Origin: an uncultured Lachnospira sp.
Lineage (GTDB): Bacteria > Bacillota > Clostridia > Lachnospirales > Lachnospiraceae
Length of the DNA: 50,217 bases
Reading direction: 5' to 3'
Assembly: GCA_944381165.1 (NCBI GenBank)
Contig: CALWKC010000022.1
Coordinates: forward strand, 1 to 50,217
Shown: positions 49,890 to 50,217 of the stretch, one piece after another
Layout of the letters: the number at the start of each line of letters is the position of its first letter
Numbering within the stretch: position 1 is the first letter of the stretch
Program-made: the position numbers and the translations under genes
Notes under the pieces: model-generated
The model's database searches: none
The model's input: only the letters and a program-made list of their open reading frames with translations
What the model was told of the DNA's origin: nothing

Positions 49890-50217
49890 CTATGCCTGCG
49901 GCTGGTCGCCTCCGTCCTCAGAGTTTTCATCTTCTCCTTCAGAGCTTTCCTCAGCGCCGGTATCTTCCTCATTTCCGGTGTTTTCTTCGTCTCCGGTATT
50001 GCCTTCATCTCCGGTGCTGCCACCTTCGTCTCCGGTATTACCCTCATCTCCGGTGCTGCCGCCTTCGTCTCCGGTATTGCCTTCATCTCCGGTGCTGCCA
50101 CCTTCGTCTCCGGTATTACCCTCATCTCCGGTGCTGCCGCCTTCGTCTCCGGTATTGCCTTCATCTCCGGTGCTGCCACCTTCGTCTCCGGTATTACCCT
50201 CATCTCCGGTGCTGCCG
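49890..50217 (-). CDS. C-terminal end of an acidic repeat protein (partial, starts off the window)
   Basis: The minus strand is open from the right edge to TAG at 49890-49892, giving 108 visible residues. Seventy-eight are six 13-residue units (GSTGDEGNTGDEG) and the rest is an acidic tail ending GGDQPQA. It has no hydrophobic segment or sorting signal here, so the end is free and probably disordered. The start and other domains are outside the window. It is 82 bp upstream of the ManC-ManA gene in the same direction, so it likely belongs to the same operon. Another frame across this repeat is open from an ATG but lacks any protein character, and I rejected it. Confidence 0.8.
   Translation of the reverse strand, partial: GSTGDEGNTGDEGGSTGDEGNTGDEGGSTGDEGNTGDEGGSTGDEGNTGDEGGSTGDEGNTGDEGGSTGDEGNTGDEENTGNEEDTGAEESSEGEDENSEDGGDQPQA
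49983..50216 (-). repeat. Tandem repeat, 39-bp units in 78-bp pairs
   Basis: Six in-frame 39-bp units encode GSTGDEGNTGDEG. Odd and even units differ only at synonymous codons (GAG-GGT-GGT versus GAA-GGC-GGC), so the true unit is 78 bp in three near-identical copies. The array continues beyond the edge. Confidence 0.92.

Noticed and set aside
49850-50203. Open frame with repeated IPETK-AAPEMK units
   Set aside because: It is a shadow of the true repeat frame: the other frame is open to the window edge, gives a normal acidic repeat and stops at 49890, and its unit differences are all synonymous.
49983-50216. CRISPR array
   Set aside because: The units are contiguous, in frame and without unique spacers; this is a coding tandem repeat.

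Overview
The window reads as a chromosomal segment of a strictly anaerobic, low-to-moderate GC member of the Bacillota, class Clostridia, most likely family Lachnospiraceae. The evidence is rubrerythrin and a rubredoxin-fused glutamate synthase (anaerobe), a SpoIIR homologue and a SipL-like DUF3794/LysM protein (endospore lineage), ATP-type PEP carboxykinase, and a large NTGD-anchored beta-helix surface protein resembling pectin-active proteins. Two isolated genes also carry near-consensus sigma-28 (flagellar) promoters. A motile pectin user such as Lachnospira would fit, but genus is inference. There are no rRNA or tRNA genes, no CRISPR array, no intact insertion sequence and no phage genes.

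Layout. 1-5 kb: a gene-poor edge, then rubrerythrin, rubredoxin-glutamate synthase and an Spx/ArsC-like protein on the minus strand, and pckA on the plus strand with its own promoter, a palindromic repeat and a strong terminator. 5-7.5 kb: an amt-glnK-fic operon behind an attenuator-like leader. 7.5-12.4 kb: an orphan sigma-28 gene, a 963-residue surface protein and its divergent AraC regulator. 12.4-16 kb: TetR and DegV genes sharing a symmetric bidirectional promoter, an MFS transporter and a zinc phospholipase C-like protein. 16-24 kb: a lipoprotein trigger-factor/PPIase, an apbE-aguA-aguB-plsC operon (flavinylation, agmatine to putrescine, phospholipid synthesis), a small membrane protein and pncB. 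24-29.5 kb: an XRE regulator with a striking pentad-repeat C-terminus, a DUF1934 protein, and an ispE-gntR-spoIIR-murI cluster preceded by an AraC gene. 29.7-35 kb: a MATE exporter, a flavodoxin-like reductase, a second sigma-28 gene with a structured 5' leader, and a lipoprotein plus SipL-like pair.

35-50 kb is the most coherent system: about ten minus-strand genes reading from the right edge to a terminator near 35.2 kb. They are an acidic repeat protein (partial), a ManC-ManA fusion, a small anchored protein, a YfhO-like protein, a PIG-V-like protein, an SGNH hydrolase, a polyprenol-phosphate-type GT2, an MBOAT acyltransferase with a coupled DltD/AlgX-like partner, galE and glmM. Together they should make GDP-mannose, polyprenol-linked sugar, UDP-galactose and amino-sugar precursors, glycosylate on the outer face of the membrane, and O-acylate the product. 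This looks like a surface glycopolymer assembly and acylation locus.

The least ordinary signals are the 17-pentad glycine repeat in the XRE protein, a Fic enzyme with the SYYYEG inhibitory motif directly behind a PII protein lacking the usual modified tyrosine, the two matching sigma-28 promoters (one with a long folded leader), the perfectly symmetric TetR/DegV promoter, and the 78-bp higher-order repeat at the right edge.
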